In this document: piece after piece, positions 37,564 to 46,677 of the stretch
How positions within the stretch are numbered: position 1 is the first letter of the stretch
Layout of the letters: each line of letters begins with the position of its first letter
Source of the DNA: Nostoc sp. UHCC 0926
Lineage (GTDB): Bacteria; Cyanobacteriota; Cyanobacteriia; Cyanobacteriales; Nostocaceae
Length of the DNA stretch: 64,000 nt
Assembly (NCBI RefSeq): GCF_028623165.1
Contig: NZ_CP117768.1
Span: 682,001-746,000, forward strand
Direction: 5' to 3'
Position numbers and translations under genes: made by a program
The notes under the pieces: generated by a model
Seen by the model: the letters and a program-made list of their open reading frames with translations, nothing else
What the model was told of the DNA's origin: nothing
Database searches by the model: none

Positions 37564-38553
37564 ATGAAAAAGTGGCTCGTTTTTATTACAATTGCATTTT
37601 TCTGTTTCTGTTCAACTTCTATTGTTAATGCATCTGATTCAGTCTTGATAAATTCCGACAACAGTTGTAATTTTCAAGTGATGAAAAAGGGAGAAGGTTG
37701 TTTTATTTACAAAGTTAAATCTGGTAATTTTCATATTCCTATTTACTACTATATACCTGATAAGTTGCAGGAAAATACTAAAGTTTTATTTGCTATGCAC
37801 GGTGAAAAACGTAATGCTCAAGATTATCGAAATGATTGGCGAAAGATTTATAAATACAATAGTGATCAGCATAGTAATTTTATTTTACTTGCTCCCCAGC
37901 TTGAACAAAAGTGGTTTCCAAAAGTTGTAGGGTATAATCTTGGTAATATGTTTACGGAAGATTTAAAGATTTTAAATCCTCGAAACCAATGGGCATTTAC
38001 TGAAATTGAAAATATCTTTACTTTTGTTAAAAGAACCACCAAAGTAAAGACTAATAATTACTATCTCTACGGTCACTCTGCGGGCGCACAGTTTGTACAT
38101 CGAATGGTAATCTTTATGCCCTATGCACATATTCAAAAGGCTGTGGCTGCTGAGGCAGGTTCGTATACAATACCCGATGAAAATAGGGAATATCCCTGCG
38201 GTCTCAAGAAACTAACTGGAGAGCCACTATCATCTGTAGATTTGAAAAAAACATTTACCATACCAATGACAATAATTTTAGGTACAAAAGATAATAAAGT
38301 TCTACCTCCTGAACATGATTCTTATGCTTGCGATACACAGCAAGGTTCTAATCGTTTAGCTCGTGGTGAATATTTCTACACTCATGTTAATAATATTGCT
38401 CATAATAGAAAAGAAGATTTTAATTGGACTCTCAAAGAAGTTACTGCTAGTCACATTGTTGCAAATACGAATCCTCCCATTGAAGATCCCATGTTAGTGT
38501 CATGTGCCGCTTTGGAGTTTTTTCCTAAATTGACCTTCGTTAATTGCAAATAG
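37564..38553 (+). CDS. secreted alpha/beta-hydrolase-like esterase
   Basis: A 329-residue protein from ATG 37564. A signal peptide follows (KKWLVFITIAFFCFCSTS, cleavage near IVNASDS). The nucleophile motif YGHSAGAQFVHRM (GxSxG) and the earlier VLFAMHGEKRNAQDYRNDW fit an alpha/beta hydrolase of the polyhydroxybutyrate-depolymerase/LpqC type; a late His for the triad could be in NNIAHNRKED or ASHIVAN. The frame extends 96 bases upstream, but that part lacks secretion features. The gene is visibly more A+T rich than its neighbours, with AAT, AAA and TTT codons preferred, suggesting acquisition from elsewhere. Substrate unknown. Confidence 0.7.
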   Translation: MKKWLVFITIAFFCFCSTSIVNASDSVLINSDNSCNFQVMKKGEGCFIYKVKSGNFHIPIYYYIPDKLQENTKVLFAMHGEKRNAQDYRNDWRKIYKYNSDQHSNFILLAPQLEQKWFPKVVGYNLGNMFTEDLKILNPRNQWAFTEIENIFTFVKRTTKVKTNNYYLYGHSAGAQFVHRMVIFMPYAHIQKAVAAEAGSYTIPDENREYPCGLKKLTGEPLSSVDLKKTFTIPMTIILGTKDNKVLPPEHDSYACDTQQGSNRLARGEYFYTHVNNIAHNRKEDFNWTLKEVTASHIVANTNPPIEDPMLVSCAALEFFPKLTFVNCK

Positions 38554-38867
38554 TTATTCAGCTAATGTAGGAAATTTTTCATCTCCCTTTTTATCAAGAA
38601 CTGCTACGATGTCTCAGACGGGCTGTGACGCGCTTAGAGCAGGGGTTTAAAATCCCCACTGTTGCGTCCAGCTTCCCGCAGGGTACGGGACTGGCTGTAG
38701 CTCCAAATCATTCGGGGTCAAAACAAGATAGCTGATTTGCTCCTCCTGCCTCCTGCCTTTTTCAATTCTGCACCCTGTCAAATTTGGAATTTAGAATTGC
38801 TGGAGCGATCGCAACTTGGTGGGGCGCGACCATTATTTTATTGATAACGGTCACTGATTAATTACCC
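38554..38867. other. spacer with small dispersed repeats
   Basis: No gene seen. ACGATGTCTCAGACGGGCTG and CTTCCCGCAGGGTACGGGAC are relatives of the small dispersed repeats elsewhere in the window. The end next to ychF has no clear terminator. Confidence 0.45.
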
Positions 38868-39959
38868 CTACACATTAAATCGGAACAGCATTACATCCCC
38901 TTCGTGTACAACATACTCTTTCCCTTCACTGCGAACCAACCCTTTCTCTTTGGCAGCATTCATTGAACCAGTAGTTACCAAGTCTTTATAAGCGACTGTT
39001 TCAGCGCGAATAAATCCCCGCTCAAAATCACTGTGGATTACACCAGCGGCTTGAGGTGCAGACATTCCAGCATTAATTGTCCAAGCGCGGGTTTCTTTGG
39101 GGCCACAGGTAAAATATGTCCGCAAGCCTAGAAGCATGTAAGTTGCACGAATCAATGATTTCAAACCGCCTTCTTCCACACCTAAAGACGCAAGAAAATC
39201 AGCTTTATCTTCTTCTGGCAATTCCACTAATTCAGCTTCAACTTGGGCAGAAACTATGACAACTTGGGCATTTTCTGTCACTGCAATTTGCCGCACTGTT
39301 TCCACAAAATGATTACCAGTTGCCAACTCATCCTCAGATACATTGGCGGCGTAGATAATCGGTTTATAAGTGAGCAGTTCTAGTCCTTTAATAATTTCTG
39401 CTTCTTCTTCATTCAAACTCACCTGACGCACCGATTTACCTTCATTTAAAGCCGCAGCTAATTTTTCCAAGACTGTGACTTCAAACTGTGCATCTTTACT
39501 GGTACGAGCTTGTTTGCGAGTCCGGTCAATTCGCCGTTCAATTTGTGATAAATCTGATAAGCCCAATTCTATATTAATGATTTCAATATCTCGCGCTGGG
39601 TCAACAGAACCAGCAACGTGGATAATATCATCATTCTCAAAACAACGTACCACATGGACGATCGCATCAACTTCCCGGATGTGGGACAGGAATTGATTCC
39701 CTAGTCCCTCACCCTGACTTGCACCTTTAACTAAACCGGCGATATCTACAAATTCAACCCGTGCCGGGATAATTTGTGCTGAACTGGCAATTTTAGCAAG
39801 AACATTTAACCGTTCATCCGGGACTGCGACAACGCCGACATTCGGTTCAATCGTGCAAAAAGGGAAGTTAGCTGCTTCTGCTTTGGCATTAGCAACTACA
39901 GCATTAAATAAAGTAGATTTTCCGACGTTGGGAAGTCCGACAATTCCGGCTCTTAGCAT
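38868..39959 (-). CDS. ychF: YchF/OLA1-family ATPase
   Basis: A 363-residue P-loop NTPase of the Obg group. G1 is GLPNVGKSTLFNA (residues 7-19), G3 is DIAGLVKGASQGEGLGNQFL, and the G4 position lies in PIIYAANVSED, where the usual NKxD is replaced, as is normal in this ATP-preferring subfamily. The C-terminal TGS domain shows LRTYFTCGPKETRAWTI and HSDFERGFIRAETVAYKDL. It binds ribosomes and is linked to stress and translation control. Single gene; a heptamer array lies directly upstream of the start. Confidence 0.95.
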   Translation of the reverse strand: MLRAGIVGLPNVGKSTLFNAVVANAKAEAANFPFCTIEPNVGVVAVPDERLNVLAKIASSAQIIPARVEFVDIAGLVKGASQGEGLGNQFLSHIREVDAIVHVVRCFENDDIIHVAGSVDPARDIEIINIELGLSDLSQIERRIDRTRKQARTSKDAQFEVTVLEKLAAALNEGKSVRQVSLNEEEAEIIKGLELLTYKPIIYAANVSEDELATGNHFVETVRQIAVTENAQVVIVSAQVEAELVELPEEDKADFLASLGVEEGGLKSLIRATYMLLGLRTYFTCGPKETRAWTINAGMSAPQAAGVIHSDFERGFIRAETVAYKDLVTTGSMNAAKEKGLVRSEGKEYVVHEGDVMLFRFNV

Positions 39960-39990
39960 TTTGGATTTTAGATTTTGGATTTTGGATTAC
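39960..39990. repeat. heptamer STRR array (TTTGGAT/TTTAGAT)
   Basis: Four consecutive units TTTGGAT, TTTAGAT, TTTGGAT and TTTGGAT lie in the 5' spacer of ychF, starting immediately upstream of its start codon. It is the same STRR family as the coding array at 10503. Confidence 0.8.
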
Positions 39991-40004
39991 ATTACCAAGG
40001 TAAT

Positions 40005-40256
40005 TCAAACGGGTTCCGGTATGGTTTGGGGAATTGGTGCTGGAACTGTTTGAGGAATCGGCCCTGGAATCGGCTGAGGAATGGGAGCAGGTACTGGTTC
40101 TGGTACAGGCCCCGGTAAGGGTTGGGGTATCGTTGGTCCCGGTACAGGTTCGGGACTCGGTAGTGGGTTTGGTTCAGGATTGGGACTCGGTAGCGGGTTT
40201 GGGCTAGGATTGGGAATTTGTGGTTCGGGTATAGAAATCGCAGTAGGATTAATCAT
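40005..40256 (-). CDS. possible small proline-rich protein
   Basis: An 83-codon frame from ATG 40256 encodes an almost pure proline dipeptide array: PNPSPNPLPSPNPEPNPLPS, then PxP-I/V-P-x-P units to the end. No signal peptide or Shine-Dalgarno is obvious. The opposite strand also has an open frame (Gly-rich) because of the repeat, so openness itself proves little. Proline-rich small proteins exist in Nostoc, but this may be only a repeat tract. Low confidence. Confidence 0.35.
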   Translation of the reverse strand: MINPTAISIPEPQIPNPSPNPLPSPNPEPNPLPSPEPVPGPTIPQPLPGPVPEPVPAPIPQPIPGPIPQTVPAPIPQTIPEPV

Positions 40257-40460
40257 GGTAAGTCTAAATTAAATTATTTAACCTTTCTAAAGTAGATGAC
40301 AACCTCATCTGTTGACATCTCCCCAAATGGCTATACCCACGAACACTTCCTTTAATAATTTACCGCTCTTGTCATTACAGTTCTCTGTGTCCCTCTGCGC
40401 CCCTCTGCGTTTAAATTTTAACCCTCAATTCACTACGATTTTACGCAAAGCTGTACTAAA

Positions 40461-40697
40461 CTACTGCTCTTTTACCTTTTCTACCATTTCGGGCACTGGA
40501 TCGTAACCACCTGGATGAAACGGATGACAGCGCAAAATCCGCCGAGTTGCCATCCACCCACCACGCAACACTCCAAATCGTTCAATGGCTTGAATAGCAT
40601 ACATCGAACAAGTTGGTTGAAAGCGACAAGTTGGGAGAAACAACGGCGAGATAAACATTCGGTAGCCCCGAATCAGCCAAATCAATAATAGTTTCAT
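40461..40697 (-). CDS. yidD: membrane protein insertion efficiency factor YidD
   Basis: A 78-residue YidD. The family signature is complete: [40 protein letters not shown] and [13 protein letters not shown], with the three conserved cysteines. It is an amphipathic inner-membrane-associated protein that helps YidC insert proteins. It is divergent from the kinase-like gene at 40759, with about 60 bases between. Confidence 0.94.
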   Translation of the reverse strand: MKLLLIWLIRGYRMFISPLFLPTCRFQPTCSMYAIQAIERFGVLRGGWMATRRILRCHPFHPGGYDPVPEMVEKVKEQ

Positions 40698-40758
40698 TGC
40701 AGTTACCTAAATCTTATAAATTAGTAACAGAGGTAAAAATTTTCATTTTGTTGCATCT

Positions 40759-41460
40759 TTGTTGATTACATTTTCTGACTTCACCTCAATTCCGGTTTTA
40801 TGGCTGCAAATTGCGTTGGCTGCAATTTGGGTGCTACTCATCCTCCTAATTGCATGGGTGGTAAACCGCTTCGCCGACAAGCCAGAAATCGTGCGGAAGA
40901 TAGTTCATATTGGCACTGGTAATGTGATTTTAATCGCTTGGTGGCTAGATATTCCCGCCAGTGTAGGGATTACAGCTTCCATTTTAGCGAGTGCAATCAC
41001 CTTATTATCCTACCGATTGCCCATTCTTCCTGGTATTAATAGCGTCGGACGCCAAAGTTTAGGGACGTTTTTTTACTCTGTCAGTTTCGGTATTTTAGTT
41101 GCCTGGTTCTGGTACTTGCAACAACCCCAGTACGCAGCACTAGGAATTTTGATAATGACTTGGGGAGATGGACTAGCAGCCTTGATTGGGCAGCGTTTTG
41201 GTAAACATAAGTATAAAGTTTTTGGGACAGAAAAAAGTTGGGAAGGCTCTCTGACTATGATGCTCGTTAGCTATCTCGTCAGTAGTTTGATTTTAGTTGG
41301 AACTCAAGGAAACAGTTGGCAAACTTGGGTAGTATCACTGTTAGTAGCAGTTATAGCTACAGCTTTAGAAGCTTTTTCATTTTTGGGCATTGACAATTTG
41401 ACAGTTCCCTTGGGCAGTGCAGCCCTTGCCTTCTTTTTAAGTCAGTTAGTTTTGAGTTAG
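40759..41460 (+). CDS. phytol kinase-like membrane protein (VTE5/dolichol kinase family)
   Basis: A 233-residue protein with six or seven membrane helices. The cytidylyltransferase/polyprenol kinase pattern is visible in EIVRKIVHIGTGNVILIAWW, then LIMTWGDGLAALIGQRFGKH and GTEKSWEGSLTMMLVSYL, and the end LTVPLGSAALAFFL. Cyanobacterial and plant members (VTE5) phosphorylate phytol freed from chlorophyll for tocopherol or chlorophyll resynthesis. The start is uncertain: the frame opens at TTG (40759 or 40762) and no in-frame ATG is available before the first helix. It is convergent with a pheophytinase-like hydrolase gene, which supports the phytol-salvage reading. Confidence 0.8.
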   Translation: MLITFSDFTSIPVLWLQIALAAIWVLLILLIAWVVNRFADKPEIVRKIVHIGTGNVILIAWWLDIPASVGITASILASAITLLSYRLPILPGINSVGRQSLGTFFYSVSFGILVAWFWYLQQPQYAALGILIMTWGDGLAALIGQRFGKHKYKVFGTEKSWEGSLTMMLVSYLVSSLILVGTQGNSWQTWVVSLLVAVIATALEAFSFLGIDNLTVPLGSAALAFFLSQLVLS

Positions 41461-41611
41461 TAATTGCCTTGAGTACTATTCCTAATTGATCAAATAAGAG
41501 ACAGTGCCAAAAATTCATCGTTAGTTAATAAATAGCCTGCAACGTTTCGGGATTGAGTAAATCGGACTATATCTCAATAGGGTTCAGTTAAGGCTAAAAA
41601 ATAAAACTGGT

Positions 41612-41686
41612 GTAGGTTGGGTTGAGGAACAAATCCCAACATTATCAAGGCTTTGTTGGGTAACGCTTATGCTCAACCCAACCTAC
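41612..41686. repeat. REP-like stem-loop with 15-bp arms
   Basis: GTAGGTTGGGTTGAG at 41612-41626 is exactly complementary to CTCAACCCAACCTAC at 41672-41686, with 45 bases between. The sequence lies between the convergent kinase-like and hydrolase genes. Its form is that of dispersed REP-like repeats of cyanobacteria. The rest of the 415-base spacer shows no gene. Confidence 0.7.
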
Positions 41687-41875
41687 TATTCTTCAATCCC
41701 CTCAAGATCCTCCTTAAATTTTTCCCTGAACTTCCGTAGGAATATTAGCGAAGAAATCATATCCATACAAAAAAGTGCATAAAGTAAATTTTTCGTATCG
41801 GCTCAATCAACAAAAAATAAATCTTTTTAAATATATTCAATACTACCCATTACGTTAAAATTGAGCCTTTGTCTA

Positions 41876-42775
41876 TTACCGCGATCGCTCCAAAATCCAA
41901 TCGAGTAAAATCGGATTGACTAACTCCGGCGCTTCATCTTGCGGACAATGCCCCACTCCTTCTAAAGGAATAAACTTTTCTACTTGCGGAAAGTTAGCTA
42001 ATTCTCTCCCTAATTTAATTGGTTCCCACGGATCAGCCGTTCCCCACAAGATAATTGCCGGACAGGATAATAGTGGTAAAAGTTCTTCAGGTAGAGGCCC
42101 TGTCGAATAAGAAGTAAAAGCCAGGAACACAGCACCAGCCCCCGGATCACTTGCTGGTGAAGTGAGAATATCTACCAACTCATCTGTCACCATCTCAGCA
42201 TTCGCATAAGCTTGCAGCAGAATTTTTCGCACTGTTTTCGGTTTGGCGAGTTGATTGAAAAAGAAATCGCCAACTGGTTTAATAGATAGTAAGCGTTGCA
42301 GCAAAGGCGCTCCGAAACGACGAGACCAAGGTAAATTTACCCGTTTGCGATCGTGCAATAGTCGCAAAGAACAGTTAAGCAAAGCAACTCCTAAGGCAAT
42401 ATCTGGGTTGCTTACTGCTGCTTGCATGGCTACAATACAGCCAATAGAATTTCCGACTAAAAAAGCTGGCTCACCCACAATTTCGCGGCAAAAATCTGCC
42501 ACTTGCTGTCCCCAGGTTTCTAATGTGTAGGCAATTTTTTCACCAGGTTGAGGTTTTGCGGAACCGCCAAAACCAATCAAATCAATCGCATAAACACGGC
42601 AATTTTGTGCTAATACGGGAATATTTTTTCGCCAGTGCCACCAAGAAGCACCAAATCCATGCACGAGGACAACAGCTGGCCCAGTGGTTCCTTGGGTTTG
42701 ATAGCAGATAGGGAAATCTTGCCAAATCCAGGTTTTTGTAGGGGTAAGTGCTGTTTTTGAACTTGAGGTTGTCAT
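41876..42775 (-). CDS. alpha/beta hydrolase, pheophytinase/chlorophyll-dephytylase-like
   Basis: A 299-residue alpha/beta hydrolase. The oxyanion motif VLVHGFGASWWHWRKNI, the nucleophile elbow FLVGNSIGCIVAMQAA (Ser near residue 123), the Asp in LWGTADPWEPI and the His in PLEGVGHCPQDEAPE form a full catalytic triad. The sequence around HGFGAS and GNSIGC resembles the plant PPH/CLD1 group, which removes phytol from chlorophyll or pheophytin. That specificity is inferred. It is convergent with the phytol-kinase-like gene at 40759-41460, and an HLIP gene occurs elsewhere in the window. Confidence 0.8.
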   Translation of the reverse strand: MTTSSSKTALTPTKTWIWQDFPICYQTQGTTGPAVVLVHGFGASWWHWRKNIPVLAQNCRVYAIDLIGFGGSAKPQPGEKIAYTLETWGQQVADFCREIVGEPAFLVGNSIGCIVAMQAAVSNPDIALGVALLNCSLRLLHDRKRVNLPWSRRFGAPLLQRLLSIKPVGDFFFNQLAKPKTVRKILLQAYANAEMVTDELVDILTSPASDPGAGAVFLAFTSYSTGPLPEELLPLLSCPAIILWGTADPWEPIKLGRELANFPQVEKFIPLEGVGHCPQDEAPELVNPILLDWILERSR

Positions 42776-43242
42776 GGGAAATTTGATGAATACAAGGGTA
42801 AAAGCCTTTCAGCAGCAGGGTGTAAGTAAAATTGTTTGGAATTTGGATAAAATTTATCATATTTTAAAAATAAATCTTTTGCTCTACTGATAGCTTAGAC
42901 GTATACTACGCAAGCTTCTAGGCTGAAAACACTAGCATCAAGCTGATAGTTTTATCCAGCATAGAGAGTTTTCATCTTGTTGAGAGAGGTAATTTACTCA
43001 CAACTTAGATTATGTCAGTATTAGGAATTATAAAAGTTATAATACGAGTACTATTTTCGCTATTTTTGATGTGGGCTAATTAGCATCAGTGCTAGATTCA
43101 GTAGTTTCACAATTTACGACAGCCAATACAAGTCTATAAGATTGTCGAATATGAAGCATCGGCTAAGGGGTGGTTTGCAACTGGAAACTGACGCTTAATG
43201 TAACAATATTTTTCTTGTTCCTAGTTCTGCGATCCAGAAAAC
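42776..43242. other. spacer with no gene seen
   Basis: An A+T-rich stretch between divergent genes that should contain both promoters. No repeat family or recognisable motif was found. Confidence 0.4.
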
Positions 43243-43797
43243 ATGAATATATTAGAAACAATTGATACTCCTGTTGGGAGCTACGCACCAGATTTTGAAC
43301 TGCCAGGTATTGATGGTCAAGTACACCATCTCAGGCGTTATCTTGAGAAGTTCCGAGCAGTGGGCGTCATTTCCATGTGTAACCACTGTCCTTATGTAGA
43401 GTGGTATATAGACAGGTTGAAAAACATTCAAGCCGAATTTGCCTCAGAAGGCTTCACACTAATTGGCATGAATGGTAGTGATGGTAATTACCATACTAGG
43501 TCAAGCTTTGAAAATATGAAAGCTTTTGCTCAGTATCACCACTTGAACTTTCCCTACCTCTGGGACTCGACGCAAGATGTGACCCGCAGTTTTGGTGCTA
43601 CAAAAACACCAATGGCCTTTTTAATAGATACTAATGGTATAGTACGCTACAAAGGACAAATTGACGATCATCCCCAAGATGCATCAGCAGTGAGAGAAGA
43701 TTATTTAAAAATTGCGATCGCTTCTCTGTTTCTTGGTGAAGAAATAGATATACCACAAACAGAAGCATTAGGTACTACATTAATTTGGCGTAACTAG
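43243..43797 (+). CDS. thioredoxin-fold protein (AhpC/TSA-like)
   Basis: A 184-residue thioredoxin-fold protein of the redoxin family. [20 protein letters not shown] opens the fold, and the redox centre is [13 protein letters not shown], a CxxC pair near residues 47-50 that suits disulfide exchange better than peroxide reduction. The cis-Pro region is [20 protein letters not shown]. No signal peptide is seen, so it is cytosolic. It is followed by pyrH after about 70 bases and might be read through into it, but the functions are unrelated. Confidence 0.85.
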   Translation: MNILETIDTPVGSYAPDFELPGIDGQVHHLRRYLEKFRAVGVISMCNHCPYVEWYIDRLKNIQAEFASEGFTLIGMNGSDGNYHTRSSFENMKAFAQYHHLNFPYLWDSTQDVTRSFGATKTPMAFLIDTNGIVRYKGQIDDHPQDASAVREDYLKIAIASLFLGEEIDIPQTEALGTTLIWRN

Positions 43798-43868
43798 ACA
43801 TAGATAGTCCCCGTAACTGCTATCTTAAATTGGAGGCAATTGCAACTTTTTTGATAAAGCGTAACTTC

Positions 43869-44597
43869 ATGGGAACGAATTACCGACGGGTTTTACTCAA
43901 ACTGAGCGGTGAAGCCTTAATGGGCAACATGGGCTATGGCATTGATCCAGAAGTGGTCAAAGGAATAGCACAAGAGGTAGCAGAGGTGATAGCCACTGGC
44001 ACTCAAATGGCCATCGTTGTTGGCGGCGGCAATATTTTTCGTGGCGTCAAAGCGGCGTCGGCGGGGATGGACAGGGCAACTGCTGACTACATAGGGATGA
44101 TTGCCACGGTAATGAACGCCATGACGCTGCAAGATTCGCTGGAACGTATAGGGGTACAGACGCGGGTGCAAACTGCGATCGCTATGCAAGAATTAGCGGA
44201 ACCATATATTCGTCGTCGTGCCATCCGCCATCTTGAAAAAGGACGGGTGGTAATTTTTGGTGCTGGTTCTGGAAACCCCTTCTTTACTACAGACACCACT
44301 GCGGCATTAAGAGCCGCAGAAATTGATGCCGAAGTGATTTTTAAAGCCACCAAAGTAGACGGAGTGTATGACGCTGATCCTCATATTTATCCTGAGGCCA
44401 AGCGTTACAATAGCCTCACCTACGCGCACGTTTTAGCCAAAGATTTGCGGGTGATGGATAGTACTGCGATCGCCTTGTGTAAAGAAAATAATATCCCAAT
44501 TCTGGTATTTGACCTAACGGTGCGAGGAAACATCCACCGAGCAGTCTTGGGAAAATCCATCGGCACCCTTGTGGGAGGTTCTTGTGAAATTAGCTGA
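43869..44597 (+). CDS. pyrH: uridylate kinase (UMP kinase)
   Basis: A 242-residue PyrH of the amino-acid-kinase fold. It phosphorylates UMP to UDP. The start [20 protein letters not shown], the phosphate loop [19 protein letters not shown]-type motif [20 protein letters not shown] and [13 protein letters not shown] are all present. I chose ATG 43869. The frame extends upstream to TTG codons with GGAGG at 43831, but the conserved protein starts at this ATG. The last 14 bases overlap the ribosome recycling factor gene, the standard bacterial pyrH-frr pair. Confidence 0.95.
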   Translation: MGTNYRRVLLKLSGEALMGNMGYGIDPEVVKGIAQEVAEVIATGTQMAIVVGGGNIFRGVKAASAGMDRATADYIGMIATVMNAMTLQDSLERIGVQTRVQTAIAMQELAEPYIRRRAIRHLEKGRVVIFGAGSGNPFFTTDTTAALRAAEIDAEVIFKATKVDGVYDADPHIYPEAKRYNSLTYAHVLAKDLRVMDSTAIALCKENNIPILVFDLTVRGNIHRAVLGKSIGTLVGGSCEIS

Positions 44598-45132
44598 AGC
44601 TGAGAGTACGATGCAAAAAACCGTTGAGTCAACTCAACGAGCTTTTAACACGATTCGCACTGGTCGCGCCAATGCAAGTCTACTAGATAAGGTATTGGTG
44701 GATTATTACGGTTCGCCTACATCCCTTAAATCACTGGCAAATATAAGCACACCGGATGCTACGACGATCTTAATTCAACCTTATGATCGCAGCAGTTTAA
44801 ATATAGTCGAAAAAGCGATTTCCCTCTCAGATGTGGGTTTAACCCCCAGCAATGACGGTTCCGTGATTCGGCTGAATATTCCGCCCTTGACAAGCGATCG
44901 CCGGAAAGAATTCGTCAAAATGGCATCTAAGTATGCTGAAGAGGGTCGTGTTGCTATTCGCAATATCCGTCGAGATGCCATAGATGCCATTCGCAAACAG
45001 GAAAAAAATACTGAAATTTCTGAAGATGAAGCACGGGATCAGCAAGATAAATTGCAAAAATTGACAAACAAGTACACTGCCAGAATTGATGAATTGCTGG
45101 CAGAAAAAGAAAAAGACATTACGACTGTTTAA
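44584..45132 (+). CDS. frr: ribosome recycling factor
   Basis: A 182-residue [43 protein letters not shown] and [19 protein letters not shown] are family signatures. It splits the post-termination ribosome with EF-G. The start is GTG 44584, preceded by GGGAGG at 44574-44579, which gives the usual length. A TTG-initiated frame from 44569 would overlap the Shine-Dalgarno. It overlaps pyrH by 14 bases and is co-transcribed with it. Confidence 0.95.
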   Translation: MKLAEAESTMQKTVESTQRAFNTIRTGRANASLLDKVLVDYYGSPTSLKSLANISTPDATTILIQPYDRSSLNIVEKAISLSDVGLTPSNDGSVIRLNIPPLTSDRRKEFVKMASKYAEEGRVAIRNIRRDAIDAIRKQEKNTEISEDEARDQQDKLQKLTNKYTARIDELLAEKEKDITTV

Positions 45133-45268
45133 AGTCTAAAGTCTGAAGCATAAAGGCTGAAGGATGATGGATAAATTCTTCAGCCTTTATCATTTTTTAG
45201 GTATCTAACAAAAATTGATCAAGTACCTCAATAGAAAATCACTAATTCCGGAGCAAAAATTCAGCCAT

Positions 45269-46390
45269 ATGTACGACTGCATCATCGTCGGTGCTGGGCC
45301 AGCTGGTGGAACAGCTGCATATCATTTAGCCAAGCAAGGTCGCTCAGTATTAGTGTTAGAAAAAGAATCCCTGCCAAGATATAAACCTTGTGGCGGTGGT
45401 GTATCTCCAGCGATCGCTCAATGGTTTGACTTTGATTTTAGCCCAGCGATTTCTGTGAAAGCCGACTCCCTTCGCTTTACTTGGAAATTGGGCGACCCCG
45501 TGGAAGCAAAAATCGCCACAAAAGAACCAGTCTGGATGGTGCGACGAGATATTTTTGACCATTTTCTAGTGCAGCAAGCACAGAAGCAAGGGGCTGAACT
45601 ACGAGATAATACTGAAGTAATGGGTATTGAGTTTAAAAGTGACCATTGGCAAGTTAACACAGCCAATGGGCCAGTTATAGGTCGCTACATAATCGCAGCT
45701 GATGGTGTCAAAGGGCCAATGGCAAAATGGCTAGGCTTCAAAGAACGTAAACGTCGTTTAGCAGGAGCTTTGGAAGCAGAAGTTGCCGCAACTGTAAAGG
45801 ACAAATCCACAATTCACTTCGAGTTTGGCTTGGTAAAAAACGGCTACATTTGGAACTTCCCAAAAGCTGATGGTTATTCCCTTGGTGTCGGTACATTTAT
45901 CGGTGGCGAACCTCAAGACTTTAAGAAGATTTTAGATGAGTACGCGCGATCGTTTAATCTGGATATCAAAACTAGCAAGCAGTATGGTTATCCCCTTTGC
46001 TTGTGGGATGGCAACCAAAAGTTGCATACTCAAAATGCAGTTTTGGCTGGGGAAGCTGCTTGTGTAGTTGATCCAATGACAGCAGAAGGCATTCGCCCTT
46101 CAATTTTTAGCGGTTTGATTGCAGCAGGAGCCATTAATGAGGCTCTTTCTGGTGATACCAATGCTTTAGAAAAATATAGTGAAACCATTAATGAAGAATG
46201 GGGTACCGAGATGGCTTGGGCGCAAAAATTAGCTGGAGCATTCTATCGCTTTCCAGGCATTGGCTACAAAGTTGGTGTTAAGCGCCCCTCCGGTGCCAAA
46301 ATCATGGGCAAGATTCTGTGTGGAGAACTGCGCTATGGCGATGTTGCCGGTCGCGCCCTCAAGCGTTTAATCCCTGGTTTTGGGGGTTAG
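45269..46390 (+). CDS. geranylgeranyl reductase family flavoprotein
   Basis: A 373-residue FAD protein. The dinucleotide motif YDCIIVGAGPAGGTAAYHLA is at the start, RYKPCGGGVSPA is the family-typical Cys motif, and GEAACVVDPMTAEGIRPSIF the second FAD motif. The family reduces geranylgeranyl chains of chlorophyll, tocopherol or lipids. It is distinct from the longer main chlorophyll enzyme ChlP, so it is a paralogue whose substrate is unknown. I chose ATG 45269 (GGAG at 45250); an upstream ATG at 45215 adds 18 non-conserved residues. A stem-loop repeat lies after the gene. Confidence 0.88.
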   Translation: MYDCIIVGAGPAGGTAAYHLAKQGRSVLVLEKESLPRYKPCGGGVSPAIAQWFDFDFSPAISVKADSLRFTWKLGDPVEAKIATKEPVWMVRRDIFDHFLVQQAQKQGAELRDNTEVMGIEFKSDHWQVNTANGPVIGRYIIAADGVKGPMAKWLGFKERKRRLAGALEAEVAATVKDKSTIHFEFGLVKNGYIWNFPKADGYSLGVGTFIGGEPQDFKKILDEYARSFNLDIKTSKQYGYPLCLWDGNQKLHTQNAVLAGEAACVVDPMTAEGIRPSIFSGLIAAGAINEALSGDTNALEKYSETINEEWGTEMAWAQKLAGAFYRFPGIGYKVGVKRPSGAKIMGKILCGELRYGDVAGRALKRLIPGFGG

Positions 46391-46449
46391 TACCGCTTCA
46401 GGGCGAGACGCTCTTGCTAGCTTGCTTCTGTGCTAGACTGTGTTACCTC

Positions 46450-46472
46450 GTTCCCAGTCAGAGACTGGGAAC
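46450..46472 (+). repeat. stem-loop repeat GTTCCCAGTC
   Basis: GTTCCCAGTC-AGA-GACTGGGAAC is a perfect 10-bp stem with a 3-base loop, 60 bases after the flavoprotein gene. It is the relative of the hairpin at 20770-20802. Confidence 0.7.
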
Positions 46473-46500
46473 ATTTGTCTGTCGCAAAAATTAGGAGTAA

Positions 46501-46590
46501 TACCAAGTTGTGATAGATAGTATTATTTGCTTGAAAGCTAGTCCAGCAGCGCTTGGATGCTATAACAATACTAACTTTGGCAACTTGGTA
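46501..46590. mobile_element. 90-bp element with TACCAAGTTG inverted ends
   Basis: TACCAAGTTG (46501-46510) is mirrored by CAACTTGGTA (46581-46590). With tolerance the ends extend to about 25 bases (ATACCAAGTTG.. to ..TAGTATT on both arms). The outermost bases are TA on each side, consistent with a TA target duplication around CCAAGTTG...CAACTTGG. No coding capacity. It resembles a MITE. Confidence 0.65.
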
Positions 46591-46677
46591 TAATAAGTTA
46601 GAACATTTTTCTGGAGGGATTGGAGGAGAATAGCTTCTCCGTCCCCATAAGACATCGATCGCTCCATTAACGCGAAA

